Assembly (NCBI RefSeq): GCF_001296025.1
Contig: NZ_LJHV01000002.1
Coordinates: 558,001-622,000 of the forward strand
DNA: 64,000 bases
Source: Porphyrobacter sp. AAP60
Lineage (GTDB): Bacteria; Pseudomonadota; Alphaproteobacteria; Sphingomonadales; Sphingomonadaceae
Direction of reading: 5' to 3'
Position 1 is the first letter of the stretch. Every line of letters starts with the position of its first letter. The notes below the pieces were generated by a model. That model worked only from the letters and a program-made list of their open reading frames with translations, did no database searches and was not told where the DNA came from. The position numbers were made by a program, and so were the translations under genes. Shown here piece after piece: positions 17,785 to 27,451 of this stretch.

Positions 17785-19167
17785 TCAATCGTCATCCTCA
17801 CGGCGATCTGCCATGCCCAGCAGCTTGAGCTTACGGTGCAAGGCCGAACGCTCCATGCCGATGAAACTCGCGGTTTTGGAGATATTTCCGGAAAAGCGGC
17901 GAATCTGGATCGTAAGATATTCCCGCTCGAAACTTTCCCGCGCCTCGCGCAGCGGCACGCCCATGATCGCTGACAGGCTGTCACCGGCCATTCCGATCTG
18001 CCCGCCGATGATCTCCGGCGGCAGCATGTCCGGTTCAACCGTGCTGAGCTTTTCGCGCGGCGTCATGATGATGGTGCGCTCGACTACGTTGCGCAATTGG
18101 CGGACATTGCCGGGCCAATCATAGGCTTGCAGCGCCGCCATAGCCTCGGCCGAAATGTCCGGCGGTGCGAGACCCTGATCGTTGGAATAGCGTGTGAAAA
18201 AATGTTCGGCCAGAGCCGGGACATCCTCGCGGCGCTGCGCCAGCGACGGGATCGCCACTGGCACCACGTTGAGCCGGTAAAACAGATCTTCGCGGAAGCG
18301 CTTTTCTTCCATTTCGACGGTGAGATCGCGGGTCGTGGAAGAAACCACCCGCACGTCCACGCCAATCTGCCGTGTGCCGCCGACCCGCACAAAGCTCTGA
18401 TCGGTCAATACCCGCAGGATCCGTGCCTGGGTGGAGAGCGGCATGTCGGCAATCTCGTCGAGATAAAGCGTGCCGCCATCGGCCATTTCGAGCAGGCCGG
18501 GCCGCACCTGCTTGCCGCCGGCTTCCTCGCCAAACAGTTCCTGTTCGAAGCGTTCAGGAGTGATCCGGGCCGAGTTCACCAATACGAAGGCACCATCGGA
18601 ACGCGCGCTCCAAGCGTGGAGCAGCCGCGCGGCGACTTCCTTGCCTGCGCCGGGCGGGCCCGAAATCAGCACCCGGCTGCCGGTGCTGGCGACGCGTTTC
18701 AACGTCGCCCGCACACTGTTGATCGAGGGCGAATTGCCGGTGAATTCCGCGCTGCCCCAGCTGCCTTCGCGCAAGCGGGAATTCTCGCGCCGCAGCCGCT
18801 CGGTCTCGGTCGCGCGTTCGACCAGCAGCAGCAGCCGCTCGGCCTCGAACGGCTTTTCGATGAAGTCCATTGCTCCGCGGCCGACAGCTGCAACCGCCGT
18901 GTCGATATTGCCGTGTCCGGAGAAGATGATCACAGGCAAGTTCGGCTCGCGCAGCTTGATCGCGTCAAGCAGTTCGAGCCCATCCATCTGGCTGCCGTGC
19001 AGCCACACGTCGAGCAGGACAAGGCTGGGCCGTCGTTCATCGATCGCTGCGAGCGCAGCGGTGCTATCTGCGGCGGTACGGCAGGCATAGCCTTCATCGC
19101 CGAGCACCCCGGCGACAAGCTCGCGAATGTCGCGTTCATCATCGACGATGAGGATTTCAAGCGCCAT
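17785..19167 (-). CDS. ntrX: Two-component response regulator NtrX (sigma-54 activator-like, without GAFTGA)
   Basis: NtrX is the partner regulator of NtrY in nitrogen and redox signalling. The 460-residue protein has a receiver domain (about 1-120, VDDERD and LLDVWLHG with the phospho-acceptor Asp), an AAA+ domain (about 145-370, [16 protein letters not shown] and [13 protein letters not shown]), and a Fis-type helix-turn-helix at the C-terminus ([19 protein letters not shown]). The position of the sigma-54 contact loop GAFTGA reads [12 protein letters not shown], so the motif is absent. The ATG at 19167 has AAGGA eight bases upstream; a GTG two codons earlier lacks spacing. Confidence 0.93.
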   Translation of the reverse strand: MALEILIVDDERDIRELVAGVLGDEGYACRTAADSTAALAAIDERRPSLVLLDVWLHGSQMDGLELLDAIKLREPNLPVIIFSGHGNIDTAVAAVGRGAMDFIEKPFEAERLLLLVERATETERLRRENSRLREGSWGSAEFTGNSPSINSVRATLKRVASTGSRVLISGPPGAGKEVAARLLHAWSARSDGAFVLVNSARITPERFEQELFGEEAGGKQVRPGLLEMADGGTLYLDEIADMPLSTQARILRVLTDQSFVRVGGTRQIGVDVRVVSSTTRDLTVEMEEKRFREDLFYRLNVVPVAIPSLAQRREDVPALAEHFFTRYSNDQGLAPPDISAEAMAALQAYDWPGNVRQLRNVVERTIIMTPREKLSTVEPDMLPPEIIGGQIGMAGDSLSAIMGVPLREARESFEREYLTIQIRRFSGNISKTASFIGMERSALHRKLKLLGMADRREDDD

Positions 19168-19212
19168 GGGCACAGTCCTTCGGATTTGAGGGATTCAGGG
19201 GGGCAGCACAAA

Positions 19213-21438
19213 TCACAGCGCTACGCCTTCGGGGGGTTGCGGGTTGCGGGCAAAACGAAGTGTTACGCGGGCGCCGCCGCTGGGCGTGCTGGCAAAACTC
19301 ATGTCGCCGCCGTGTTCGTCGACGATCTTGTTGACGATCGCGAGGCCAAGGCCGGTGCCTTTCTCGCGGGTGGTGACGTAAGGTTCGGTCAGGCGTTCAC
19401 GGTCAGACGGTAAGCCGATCCCGTTGTCTTCGATTGTCACGACAACTGCGTCCCCTGCATCGCGCATCGCCACCGCAATTTCGCCTTCGTACTGCCCCAA
19501 GGCTTCCCCCGCCCGCGCCTCCACCGCTTCCACAGCATTCTTGAGTACGTTGGTCATCGCCTGGCCGAATTGGTGGCGGTCGCAGCGAATTTCGCGATCG
19601 ATCAGCTCGGACGATGCAACGCTGAAGGCAATGCCGGAATGGGCCACTTCCTGCAGGAACACTGCCTGCCGGACGAGATCCAGCGCGTCCTCGTCACGGA
19701 ACACCGGCTTTGGCAGACGTGCGAAGGACGAGAATTCATCGACCATCTTGCGAAGATCACCAACCTGGCGGACGATCGTGCTGGTGAGTTCGTCAAATAG
19801 ATCGCGATCTTCATCGCCAACCTGCGTGCGATAACGCCGCTTCAGGCGCTCGGTAGCCAACTGGATCGGGGTGAGCGGGTTCTTGATCTCATGCGCAATC
19901 CGGCGCGCAACATCGGACCACGCCGCTTGCCGCTGGTCGAGCAGCTGGCGGGTGATGTCCTCAAAGGTGATCACGTGCCCGCTGGTTCCGGGCGCCACCT
20001 TGACGGCAAGCGTCAGCAGTTCGGTGCCCTTGGCATGGGTGATGATCGCGCGCTCTTTACCGTCAGCGATCATGTGACACAATTCGGGGGCCAGCGTTTC
20101 GAGCGAATGGCCGATCATGCTCGCCCCACCTTCGGATGCAAGCAGAACCTGCGCCGACGAGTTCATCAGCGTCACCCGCGAATTGTCATCGACCGAAATC
20201 ACCCCGGCGGTGACAGATTCCAGCACGGCTTCGGTAAAGGCGCGGCGGTCATCGATCTGGCGGTTGGCGCTCACAAGCGCCTGCGTCTGCTTTTCCAGCT
20301 GCGCGGTCATGCGGTTGAAGGCCCGGTTGAGCATTCCGATCTCGTCCGCGCCGGTCCGCCCCTCAAGCCGCAGCGCGAAATTGCCCTGCCCCACCTTGCG
20401 CGCCGCGCCCACCAGATTGGTGAGCGGCTGAACCTGACGATCAGCAAAGCGCAACGCAAACCAGATTGCCAACCCTACGAGCAGCAAACTGACACCGACC
20501 AGCGCCAGATTGAAGCGCAGCTGCAACGTCCGTGCGCTCCCCGTAAGACGGTCATAGGCACCGACAATCGACTGCGCACGCGACCATGAATTGAACATCG
20601 TCTCTTCCGTGGTGCGCGCATTGTAGAGATAGACACCGCTTTCCGGATCAATCGGCACCAGCGCTTCGATCCTCTCGGGACTGCCGACGACCACGACCAA
20701 TTCACCCTGATCCAGCTTCTCTACCGCCGCGCGAGTGAACTGGAGATGGCCCGAGTTCTGCGGCAAGTTGAAGGCGAATGCCGTTCGGAACGAGCCATCC
20801 GCCACCCGTTGCAGGATCGCACTTTCGGAGATCTCGCGCCCCTGCGCCTGATAGAGGTAGAAGTCGGGGAAATCGGGATCGGTGATCGGCACCCGCGCCA
20901 GAATTTCGCGCATGTCGGTCGCCATGATAACACTGTTTTGTTCGACGTTGCGCTGGTTGGCGTCATAATAACTCTGCGCCAGCGCATTGGCATTTTCCAT
21001 CAACCCGCGGGAGTCATCGGAAAACCAGAAGTCGACACCGGTCTGGAACAGGAAAGCGGCAAACCCCGCTACCAGCAGGGTCGGCAGCGCGGCGACCATT
21101 GAAAAGAAGAACACCAGCCTGACATGCAGCCGCGCCGTGCTCCCAGCAGCACGCCGCAGCGCGAGGCGGCGGCCAATCAACACCAGCAACGCCATCGCCG
21201 GCACCAAAGTTGCCATCAACAGGACCGAAACCTGCATTGTGGGCAGCAAATCGTCCGACGCTGTGGAGCGATTGAAAGAGTAATAAGTCGCAACAATCGC
21301 AGCCACCAGCGCGATGACTGCCAGAATTTCGAGCCACAGGAAAATGTTAGCCCGGCGCGCTGCAATCGCGAAGCGACGCCACCAGCGCGGTGGCTGCCGT
21401 ATGCTCAGGCTTGAGGCGCTGGTCGCGGGGCTATCCAT
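19213..21438 (-). CDS. ntrY: Sensor histidine kinase NtrY
   Basis: A membrane sensor kinase for NtrX. The protein (741 residues from this start) has an N-terminal membrane region with several hydrophobic helices (about 30-135), an extracytoplasmic segment of about 190 residues, a further helix and HAMP domain (NLVGAARKVGQGNFALRL), a PAS domain (ITFEDITRQ at its end), a HisKA domain with phospho-accepting His in ARRIAHEIKNPLTPIQL, and an ATPase domain with DNGIGLP and GTGLGLAIVNKIVDEHGG. Starts at 21450 (ATG) and 21468 (TTG) are alternatives; 21438 has the better AGG spacing. It lies 45 bp upstream of ntrX and 92 bp after ntrC. Confidence 0.92.
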   Translation of the reverse strand: MDSPATSASSLSIRQPPRWWRRFAIAARRANIFLWLEILAVIALVAAIVATYYSFNRSTASDDLLPTMQVSVLLMATLVPAMALLVLIGRRLALRRAAGSTARLHVRLVFFFSMVAALPTLLVAGFAAFLFQTGVDFWFSDDSRGLMENANALAQSYYDANQRNVEQNSVIMATDMREILARVPITDPDFPDFYLYQAQGREISESAILQRVADGSFRTAFAFNLPQNSGHLQFTRAAVEKLDQGELVVVVGSPERIEALVPIDPESGVYLYNARTTEETMFNSWSRAQSIVGAYDRLTGSARTLQLRFNLALVGVSLLLVGLAIWFALRFADRQVQPLTNLVGAARKVGQGNFALRLEGRTGADEIGMLNRAFNRMTAQLEKQTQALVSANRQIDDRRAFTEAVLESVTAGVISVDDNSRVTLMNSSAQVLLASEGGASMIGHSLETLAPELCHMIADGKERAIITHAKGTELLTLAVKVAPGTSGHVITFEDITRQLLDQRQAAWSDVARRIAHEIKNPLTPIQLATERLKRRYRTQVGDEDRDLFDELTSTIVRQVGDLRKMVDEFSSFARLPKPVFRDEDALDLVRQAVFLQEVAHSGIAFSVASSELIDREIRCDRHQFGQAMTNVLKNAVEAVEARAGEALGQYEGEIAVAMRDAGDAVVVTIEDNGIGLPSDRERLTEPYVTTREKGTGLGLAIVNKIVDEHGGDMSFASTPSGGARVTLRFARNPQPPEGVAL

Positions 21439-21530
21439 CGTTGCCTGCATACAACAATGGTGTGGCAAAAATGCAAGCCTATTCCGACAGACTGTGTTTT
21501 CGGCGAGGCGACAATCCCTTTGCCAAACCG

Positions 21531-22967
21531 CTACTGCGGCGAGAACCGGTCGGGTTCGAGACCCAGTTCTCCGATCCGCTTGCGAAGGGTATTCCTGTTA
21601 ATGCCAAGCAGTTGGGCGGCCCGCAACTGATTGCCGCCGGTGCGGCCCAGCGCATATTCGATCAACGGCTTTTCAAAAGCAGCCAGCGCCCGGTGATAGA
21701 TCGCGCCCGATGGGGGAGTTTCCAGCGCAAGCCAGTTTGCCAAGGCAGCGCCGAACCCCCCCTGCCCTTGTTCGGCAACAAGGTTGGCCGTCTGGATTTC
21801 AGGGCCGATGATGTCGATCACATTGTCAGCGTCGATCCGTTCCTCACGCGCCATCAGGGCGAGGCGGTACACCACATTGCGCAATTCACGCACGTTTCCA
21901 CGCCAGGCCCGCGCTTCAAGTTGGGCCAATGCCTCAGGGGTCAGTTGACGGCGCGGCAAGCCGTCTTCTGCAGCAAGTAGGAGGAAATGCTGGGAAAGTG
22001 CGGCAATATCCTCGCGCCGTTCGCGCAACGGGGGCAGCTCGATCGGCACGACATTCAGCCGGTAGAACAGATCCTCACGGAACGTGCCTGCCGCGATCAT
22101 CGGTGTCAGGTCTCGGTTGGTGGCAGCAATGATGCGGACATTGACTGCGATTTCCTGCCGCCCGCCCACACGCCGGATGCGCCCGGATTGCAGCGCGCGC
22201 AGCAGCCGGGTCTGTGCCTCGGCGGGCATGTCGCCGATCTCGTCAAGGAACAGCGTGCCGCCATTGGCCTGTTCAAACTTGCCGATGGCTTGCGCGATAG
22301 CGCCGGTAAACGCGCCCTTTTCGTGGCCGAACAGCTCGCTTTCGATCAGATCTGCGGGGATTGCGGCGGTATTGACCGCAACGAAAGGCCCTGTGCGCCG
22401 ATTACCAAGCTGATGGATGGCCTCGGCCACCAGTTCCTTGCCTGTGCCACTCTCACCGGTGATCAAGACGGTAAGATCATTGCGCAGCACGCGCGTAATC
22501 ATGCGGTAGACGCCCTGCATCGCCGGGCTGCGCCCCACCAGCGGCATTCGTTCACCCTCGCCGGGCAGCGCATCTACGGCATCGGCTGCCGATGGTGCGC
22601 GCGATCCAACGGCCTGCCGCACGGCGTGCACCAGTTCATCAAGGTCAAAGGGTTTGGGGAAATATTCGAAGGCGTCGCTCTCGCTCGCGCGGACAGCCGT
22701 GTCGAGCGTGTTCTGTGCTGACAGCACGATCACCGGCATGTCCGCAGCTTGGTCACGCACCGCCGCAAGGCTGGCAAGGCCATCGCCATCTTCAAGGATC
22801 ACGTCTGTCAGCATGACCGAAAATCGCCGCCCGCCCAGCAACTTGTCGCGCGCTGCGATGCTGGTGCAGTGTGCGATGGCAAAGCCTTCGTCTTCCAGCG
22901 CGGCTATGATCACCGTGGCAATTGCAGCATCATCTTCAACCAGAAGAACGGGGTCGATTGCGGCCAT
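21531..22967 (-). CDS. ntrC: Nitrogen regulatory response regulator NtrC (NR(I))
   Basis: The 478-residue sigma-54 activator switches on nitrogen-scavenging genes when phosphorylated by NtrB. It has a receiver domain (about 1-120, LVEDDAA and MLTDVILEDGDGL), an AAA+ domain (about 140-375) with TGESGTGKELVAEAIH, the intact sigma-54 loop GHEKGAFTGAIAQAIGKFEQ and GGTLFLDEIGDMP, and a Fis-type helix-turn-helix (GNQLRAAQLLGINRNTLRKRI). The ATG at 22967 is two bases after the ntrB stop, so the pair is translated together. It contrasts with NtrX next door, which lacks GAFTGA. Confidence 0.95.
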   Translation of the reverse strand: MAAIDPVLLVEDDAAIATVIIAALEDEGFAIAHCTSIAARDKLLGGRRFSVMLTDVILEDGDGLASLAAVRDQAADMPVIVLSAQNTLDTAVRASESDAFEYFPKPFDLDELVHAVRQAVGSRAPSAADAVDALPGEGERMPLVGRSPAMQGVYRMITRVLRNDLTVLITGESGTGKELVAEAIHQLGNRRTGPFVAVNTAAIPADLIESELFGHEKGAFTGAIAQAIGKFEQANGGTLFLDEIGDMPAEAQTRLLRALQSGRIRRVGGRQEIAVNVRIIAATNRDLTPMIAAGTFREDLFYRLNVVPIELPPLRERREDIAALSQHFLLLAAEDGLPRRQLTPEALAQLEARAWRGNVRELRNVVYRLALMAREERIDADNVIDIIGPEIQTANLVAEQGQGGFGAALANWLALETPPSGAIYHRALAAFEKPLIEYALGRTGGNQLRAAQLLGINRNTLRKRIGELGLEPDRFSPQ

Positions 22968-22969
22968 GA

Positions 22970-24085
22970 TCAACTTTCATCCTGCGCTTGCGGCAAATGC
23001 AGGCGGAAATGGGTGAGCCCGGCACGGTGATCGCGTTCGTGGCTGACGTTGCCGTTCATGTCCCGCACCAGCTTGCGAACCAGCGAAAGGCCTAGCCCCT
23101 GGCCAGAAGGCTTGGACGAGACAAAGGGTTCGAACACGTGATCCCGCAAGCTGGGATCGATGCCCGGCCCGTTATCGCTGATAGTGATTTCGATCGGCAA
23201 GGGCACAGCGCGGCCATTGCGGATCGCGCTGAAAGCGAGACCGCTGACAAACCGGGTCTGCACCGTGATCAGTGCAGGCTCACCCGTCGAAACCGCAGCA
23301 TCGCGGCCATTGGAAATGAGATTGATCAACACCTGTTCCAGCGCATCGCGATTGGCCAGAACCGGAGGGAGCGAGGGGTCAAATTCTTCGCGTATCTCGA
23401 AATCGCCGCGCTCGGTCCCGGCAGCCCGCATGGTAGATACCGCTGTACGGATCGCTTCGTGGGGATTGCAGGCATCCACTGGCCCGGTGCGCGTGCTGCC
23501 CAATTGCTGCATCCGGTCGATCAGACGGGCAATGCGATCGACCTCGTCTGTGATCATTCGCGCCAGTTTCTGGTCTTCGGGCGGAAGTTTGCGCGCCACC
23601 AACTGGCCCGCCCCGCGGATCGCGGCGAGCGGGTTCTTGATTTCATGCGCCAGCACTGCCGGTGCGCCGAGCATCGCATCGCCGCTAGCAGGATGCGCGG
23701 CCTCATCGTGGCCGATCTGTGACAGTGTAACCACACTCCAGCCCGGATAGCCGCTCAACGGTGAGGCTGTGAGGTTGACGCGAGCATCTGCCGCACCAAC
23801 CCGGATCACCAGATCCCGGGCGACAAGAGCATCGTCGGCTCTCATCAAACGTGCCTCGACCCTGGCATCGATCGGGCCAATGCGATCGATCAGTTTTGTG
23901 CCGATCAAACGGTTGGCGCTGGTGCCCAGCAAGACTTCGGCGGCGTGATTGGCTTCTACAATCAGCCCTTCGGGATTAATCAGAACCAGAGCGAAAATCA
24001 GCCCTGCAATCTGCGAGGCCGAGTCGGGCCGCATTGCAGCCTCAAGCAATACGGCAGCACGCTCGTGGGTGGGGGTAGTTGGCAC
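22970..24085 (-). CDS. ntrB: Nitrogen regulation sensor histidine kinase NtrB (NR(II))
   Basis: A soluble kinase and phosphatase for NtrC, normally controlled by PII proteins. The 371-residue protein has a PAS domain (about 25-130), a HisKA domain with His in LAHEIKNPLAAIRGAGQLV, and an ATPase domain with NLISNGRDAAVS, DNGPGID and GQGLGLSLVRKLV. No membrane segment is seen. The GTG start at 24085 lies three bases after the dusB stop (TGACGGGTG), consistent with the classical nifR3-ntrBC operon of alphaproteobacteria. Confidence 0.94.
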   Translation of the reverse strand: MPTTPTHERAAVLLEAAMRPDSASQIAGLIFALVLINPEGLIVEANHAAEVLLGTSANRLIGTKLIDRIGPIDARVEARLMRADDALVARDLVIRVGAADARVNLTASPLSGYPGWSVVTLSQIGHDEAAHPASGDAMLGAPAVLAHEIKNPLAAIRGAGQLVARKLPPEDQKLARMITDEVDRIARLIDRMQQLGSTRTGPVDACNPHEAIRTAVSTMRAAGTERGDFEIREEFDPSLPPVLANRDALEQVLINLISNGRDAAVSTGEPALITVQTRFVSGLAFSAIRNGRAVPLPIEITISDNGPGIDPSLRDHVFEPFVSSKPSGQGLGLSLVRKLVRDMNGNVSHERDHRAGLTHFRLHLPQAQDES

Positions 24086-24088
24086 CCG

Positions 24089-25105
24089 TCAGGCTGCTTG
24101 CTGCATCAAAAACGGGGTATAGAAGCGCTCGATCTCGCCCAGCACCTGATCGGCATCGTCGATGAAATTGGCCATGTTGCGAAACTCGGCCGATCCATGC
24201 AGGCCCTTGGTGTACCAGCCCAGATGCTTGCGCGCCATTTTCACACCCGTGTCGCGGCCATAGTGATCGAGCATTCTTTCATAGTGTTCCACCACGAGCC
24301 GGTATTGCTCGTCGATACCGGGGGCGGCGCGCGCTTCTCCGCTGCGCCACCAGTGCATGACCTGCCCCAGCAGCCACGGCTTGCCGTAAGCGCCGCGCCC
24401 GATCATCAAGCCATCTGCGCCGGATTGTTCGAGCGCCTTGGCAGCATCGTCGATAGTGCAGATATCGCCGTTGACGATGACCGGGACGTTCACGGCTTCC
24501 TTCACCTTGCGGACAAAAGCCCAGTCGGCGCTGCCCTTGTACATCTGGTTGCGCGTGCGACCGTGGACAGTGATCATTTGCACGCCAATATCCTCGGCCA
24601 TCCGTGCCAGATCAGGTGCGTTAAGGCTGTCGTGATCCCAGCCCATCCGCATCTTGACCGTAACAGGAACTTTCACTGCCTTCACGGTGGCTTCCATCAA
24701 TCGCACCGCCAGCGGCACTTCGCGCATCAACGCACTGCCCGCGAGCTGGCCGACAACCTTGCGCACCGGACAGCCGAAATTGATGTCGATGATCGCTGCG
24801 CCATTGCCTTCCTGAAGCTTGGCAGCCTCGGCCATGCTGGCAGGATCGCAACCGACCAGCTGCATCGACACCGGTTCTTCGATCCGGTCCCATGCGGTCT
24901 TCTGCAGGCTCTGGCGGGTTTCGCGGATTGCGGCCTCGCTCGCGATCATCTCGGTGACGTTGAGGCCTGATCCATAACGCCTAACCAGTGTGCGGAACGG
25001 CATGTCGGTCACGCCCGTCATCGGAGCGAGCAGCACGGGCTCGGCAACTGTGACAGGGCCGATGGCAATGGGCTTGATCGCCGGAGGGGTGGGAAGCGCG
25101 GTCAT
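24089..25105 (-). CDS. dusB: tRNA-dihydrouridine synthase DusB (NifR3 family)
   Basis: A flavin-dependent enzyme that reduces uridine to dihydrouridine in the tRNA D-loop. The 338-residue TIM-barrel protein has the FMN-binding start [16 protein letters not shown], the motif [20 protein letters not shown] with the catalytic Cys, [29 protein letters not shown] and [17 protein letters not shown]. It heads the minus-strand block that continues through ntrBCYX, hfq and hflX. Its start is divergent from ispDF with 77 bp between them. Confidence 0.95.
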   Translation of the reverse strand: MTALPTPPAIKPIAIGPVTVAEPVLLAPMTGVTDMPFRTLVRRYGSGLNVTEMIASEAAIRETRQSLQKTAWDRIEEPVSMQLVGCDPASMAEAAKLQEGNGAAIIDINFGCPVRKVVGQLAGSALMREVPLAVRLMEATVKAVKVPVTVKMRMGWDHDSLNAPDLARMAEDIGVQMITVHGRTRNQMYKGSADWAFVRKVKEAVNVPVIVNGDICTIDDAAKALEQSGADGLMIGRGAYGKPWLLGQVMHWWRSGEARAAPGIDEQYRLVVEHYERMLDHYGRDTGVKMARKHLGWYTKGLHGSAEFRNMANFIDDADQVLGEIERFYTPFLMQQAA

Positions 25106-25182
25106 GATGTCGTGTGCCTAATAATTGGGCAGGCGCATAGTGGATTGCCGAAAGCGCGTCCAGACCTTAAGCGAAACCCGCT

Positions 25183-26370
25183 ATGGCAAGCGCCCCCGCC
25201 CTTCCTCCCTTTGCCGCCATCGTGGTTGCCGCAGGCAAGGGTCTGCGCGTGGGCGGAAACACACCCAAGCAGTTCCGCGATTGGCGCGGCAAGCCTTTGA
25301 TCCGCCATTCGGTCGAGGCTTTGCTCGACCAGGGTGCGATTGAAGTCGTGGTGGCTATTCCCGCAGGAGCCGAGGAAGCGGCGGCGGCGGCGCTTGCAGG
25401 TATGAATAGTTACCGGCTTGTGACCGGCGGCGAGACCCGGCAGGACTCTGTGCGCAAGGCGCTCGATGCGATGGATGATGGCTCTTGCGCACGGGTGCTC
25501 ATTCATGACGCGGCCCGTCCAGACTTGCCGCAGCAGGTCACTGAGCTTTTGGTCAATATGCTTGAGGTCTATGCGGGTGCGATCCCGGTGCTGCCAGTGG
25601 TAGACAGTATCGCGGTGGCCGATGGCGACCTGATGAGCGGCAAGGCCGACCGCGAGGCGCTGCGCCGGGTACAAACCCCGCAAGCCTTCCGCTTTGACGA
25701 CATTCTTGCCGCGCATCGTGCGTGGAAAGGCCCAACCGACGCGGGCGACGATGCGCAGGTGCTGTTGGCCAGCAATGGTTCAGTTGCGCTGGTCGATGGC
25801 GACGAACGCCTCAAGAAAATCACCTTTGCCGAGGATTTTGCCGACCCCATGACCGCCGCCAATGCCCCGGCTCCCGCTTTCCGCATCGGACAGGGATATG
25901 ACGTTCACCGGCTGGAAGCGGGGGAGGAATTGTGGCTCGCCGGGGTGCAGGTTCCGCATGACATGGGCCTTTCGGGCCATTCCGATGCCGATGTGGCGCT
26001 GCACGCGATCACCGATGCCGTGCTGGGCGCGATAGGTGCGGGCGATATCGGCACACACTTCCCGCCCAGCGATCCGCAATGGCGCGGTGCCCGTTCTGCG
26101 CGGTTTCTCGAACACGCAGTCGGGCTCGCCCGCGATGCTGGTTACGAAATAGGCAATGTCGATCTGACCCTGGTCTGCGAGGCCCCCAAAATCGGACCGC
26201 ACCGCCCTGCCATGCGCGCCGCTGTTGCTCAAATCATGGGCACCGGCGAAGGCGCCGTCAGCATCAAGGCCACGACCACCGAAAAACTCGGCTTTACCGG
26301 ACGCGGCGAAGGCATTGCCGCCCAGGCCATCGTCCTTCTCACACTTGCACCACAAGGAAGCAGCACATGA
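25183..26370 (+). CDS. ispDF: Bifunctional IspD/IspF enzyme of the MEP isoprenoid pathway
   Basis: A fusion of 2-C-methyl-D-erythritol 4-phosphate cytidylyltransferase (IspD, about 1-228) and 2-C-methyl-D-erythritol 2,4-cyclodiphosphate synthase (IspF, about 232-395). The IspD part shows VVAAGKGLRVGGNTPKQF, LIHDAARPDLP and RRVQTPQAFRF. The IspF part shows GQGYDVHRLE with the zinc ligands Asp and His, LSGHSDADVALHAITDAVLGA, DIGTHFPPSD and KATTTEKLGFTGRGEGIAAQA. This fusion is common in alphaproteobacteria. Its stop overlaps the following start (ATGA). It makes isopentenyl precursors for quinones, undecaprenol and carotenoids. Confidence 0.96.
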   Translation: MASAPALPPFAAIVVAAGKGLRVGGNTPKQFRDWRGKPLIRHSVEALLDQGAIEVVVAIPAGAEEAAAAALAGMNSYRLVTGGETRQDSVRKALDAMDDGSCARVLIHDAARPDLPQQVTELLVNMLEVYAGAIPVLPVVDSIAVADGDLMSGKADREALRRVQTPQAFRFDDILAAHRAWKGPTDAGDDAQVLLASNGSVALVDGDERLKKITFAEDFADPMTAANAPAPAFRIGQGYDVHRLEAGEELWLAGVQVPHDMGLSGHSDADVALHAITDAVLGAIGAGDIGTHFPPSDPQWRGARSARFLEHAVGLARDAGYEIGNVDLTLVCEAPKIGPHRPAMRAAVAQIMGTGEGAVSIKATTTEKLGFTGRGEGIAAQAIVLLTLAPQGSST

Positions 26371-26933
26371 ACCCTCGTCTGATTGCACCGACCCTTGCCC
26401 TTGCCGCCCTTGCCTCTGCGCAAGCTGCGCAGGCCCAGCAGCAGGCCTGCGTGGCCGCTGCCGATCTGGGTGATGCAGTGGTTTACGCCATGCCGATCGC
26501 CTATGATGCCGCCCGCACGGCCTGCACCAACCGGCTGACGAGCAATGGTTTTATGGCCACCGGGGGGGAGGATTTCATCGCCACATTCCGCGGCGGTCAG
26601 GACAAGGCTTGGCCGGGCGCATTCCGCTTGATCAAGACATTCATGGCCGATGAAGCCAATGCCGGTGGCGGAGCCAATTCGGACATGGGTGCGATGCTCA
26701 CCGCCTTGCCCGAAGAAGCGCTGCGACCCTTCGTCGACGGACTGGTCGGTCAAATGATCGCGGGCGAGATCAAGGGCGACAGTTGCAGCAAGATCGAGCG
26801 CGGGCTGGCACTTATCGCCCCGTTGCCGCCCGAAAACGTCGGTGGCTTGTTCACCTTCATCGCAGAAATGGCCGATCTCAAGAACCCACCCATTTGCGGC
26901 GCAGCACCTGCTGCGGTGCAGGCAAAGAAGTAA
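26367..26933 (+). CDS. Secreted protein of unknown function
   Basis: A 188-residue protein with a clear signal peptide (about 1-23, hydrophobic core LALAALASAQAAQAQ), so it is probably periplasmic. The mature part has four Cys residues (in QQACVAA, RTACTNRL, GDSCSKIE and PPICGAA) that could form two disulfides. I do not recognise a domain. The start overlaps ispDF (ATGA) and the stop lies five bases before the pncC start, so it belongs to one operon with both. The context does not reveal its job. Confidence 0.75.
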   Translation: MNPRLIAPTLALAALASAQAAQAQQQACVAAADLGDAVVYAMPIAYDAARTACTNRLTSNGFMATGGEDFIATFRGGQDKAWPGAFRLIKTFMADEANAGGGANSDMGAMLTALPEEALRPFVDGLVGQMIAGEIKGDSCSKIERGLALIAPLPPENVGGLFTFIAEMADLKNPPICGAAPAAVQAKK

Positions 26934-26938
26934 ACCCG

Positions 26939-27451
26939 ATGCCGCTATCCCTCCTGCCTGACGATATCGCCGCGCTCGCCGCCCGTGTGGTCGCCGAAAA
27001 CACCGCCGCCGGCCGCAAGGTGGTGCTGGCGGAAAGCTGCACGGGCGGGCTGGTGGCTGCGGCATTGACCGAAATCGCCGGATCTTCGGCAGTGCTCGAT
27101 CGCGGCTTCGTGACCTATTCCAACGAAGCCAAGATGGAAATGCTGGGCGTCGCCAGTGACATCATCGAAACCTTTGGTGCCGTCTCGATTGCCTGCGCCT
27201 GGGCGATGGCCAAGGGCGCGCTAGACCGGTCGCGGGCCGATGTTGCTGTGGCTATCAGCGGGGTCGCAGGGCCCGGCGGCGGCACGCCGCACAAGCCGGT
27301 TGGCACAGTGGTGTTCGCGCGCGTCACCCGAAACACCGATGGCGAGCCCGAAGGGGAACTCAAATTCTTTGATGGCGGCGAAGGCCCTGATGGCAGAGCC
27401 GAGATCCGCCGTCAGGCGACGTTCTGCGCGCTCGAATTGCTGCTGCCGTAA
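26939..27451 (+). CDS. pncC: Nicotinamide-nucleotide amidohydrolase (CinA C-terminal domain protein)
   Basis: Deamidates NMN to nicotinate mononucleotide, recycling NMN made by NAD-dependent DNA ligase. The 170-residue protein is the stand-alone C-terminal CinA domain, without the N-terminal COG1058 domain. Conserved motifs are LAESCTGGLVAAALTEIAGSS with the catalytic Ser, RGFVTYSNEAKMEMLGV, and ISGVAGPGGGTPHKPVGTVV. Its last 40 bases overlap tail-to-tail with the ratA-like gene on the other strand. Confidence 0.92.
   Translation: MPLSLLPDDIAALAARVVAENTAAGRKVVLAESCTGGLVAAALTEIAGSSAVLDRGFVTYSNEAKMEMLGVASDIIETFGAVSIACAWAMAKGALDRSRADVAVAISGVAGPGGGTPHKPVGTVVFARVTRNTDGEPEGELKFFDGGEGPDGRAEIRRQATFCALELLLP

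Noticed and set aside
18097-19413. 438-residue plus-strand frame opposite ntrX
   Set aside because: It is the mirror of a well-supported gene and shows low-complexity composition typical of antisense frames in high-GC DNA.
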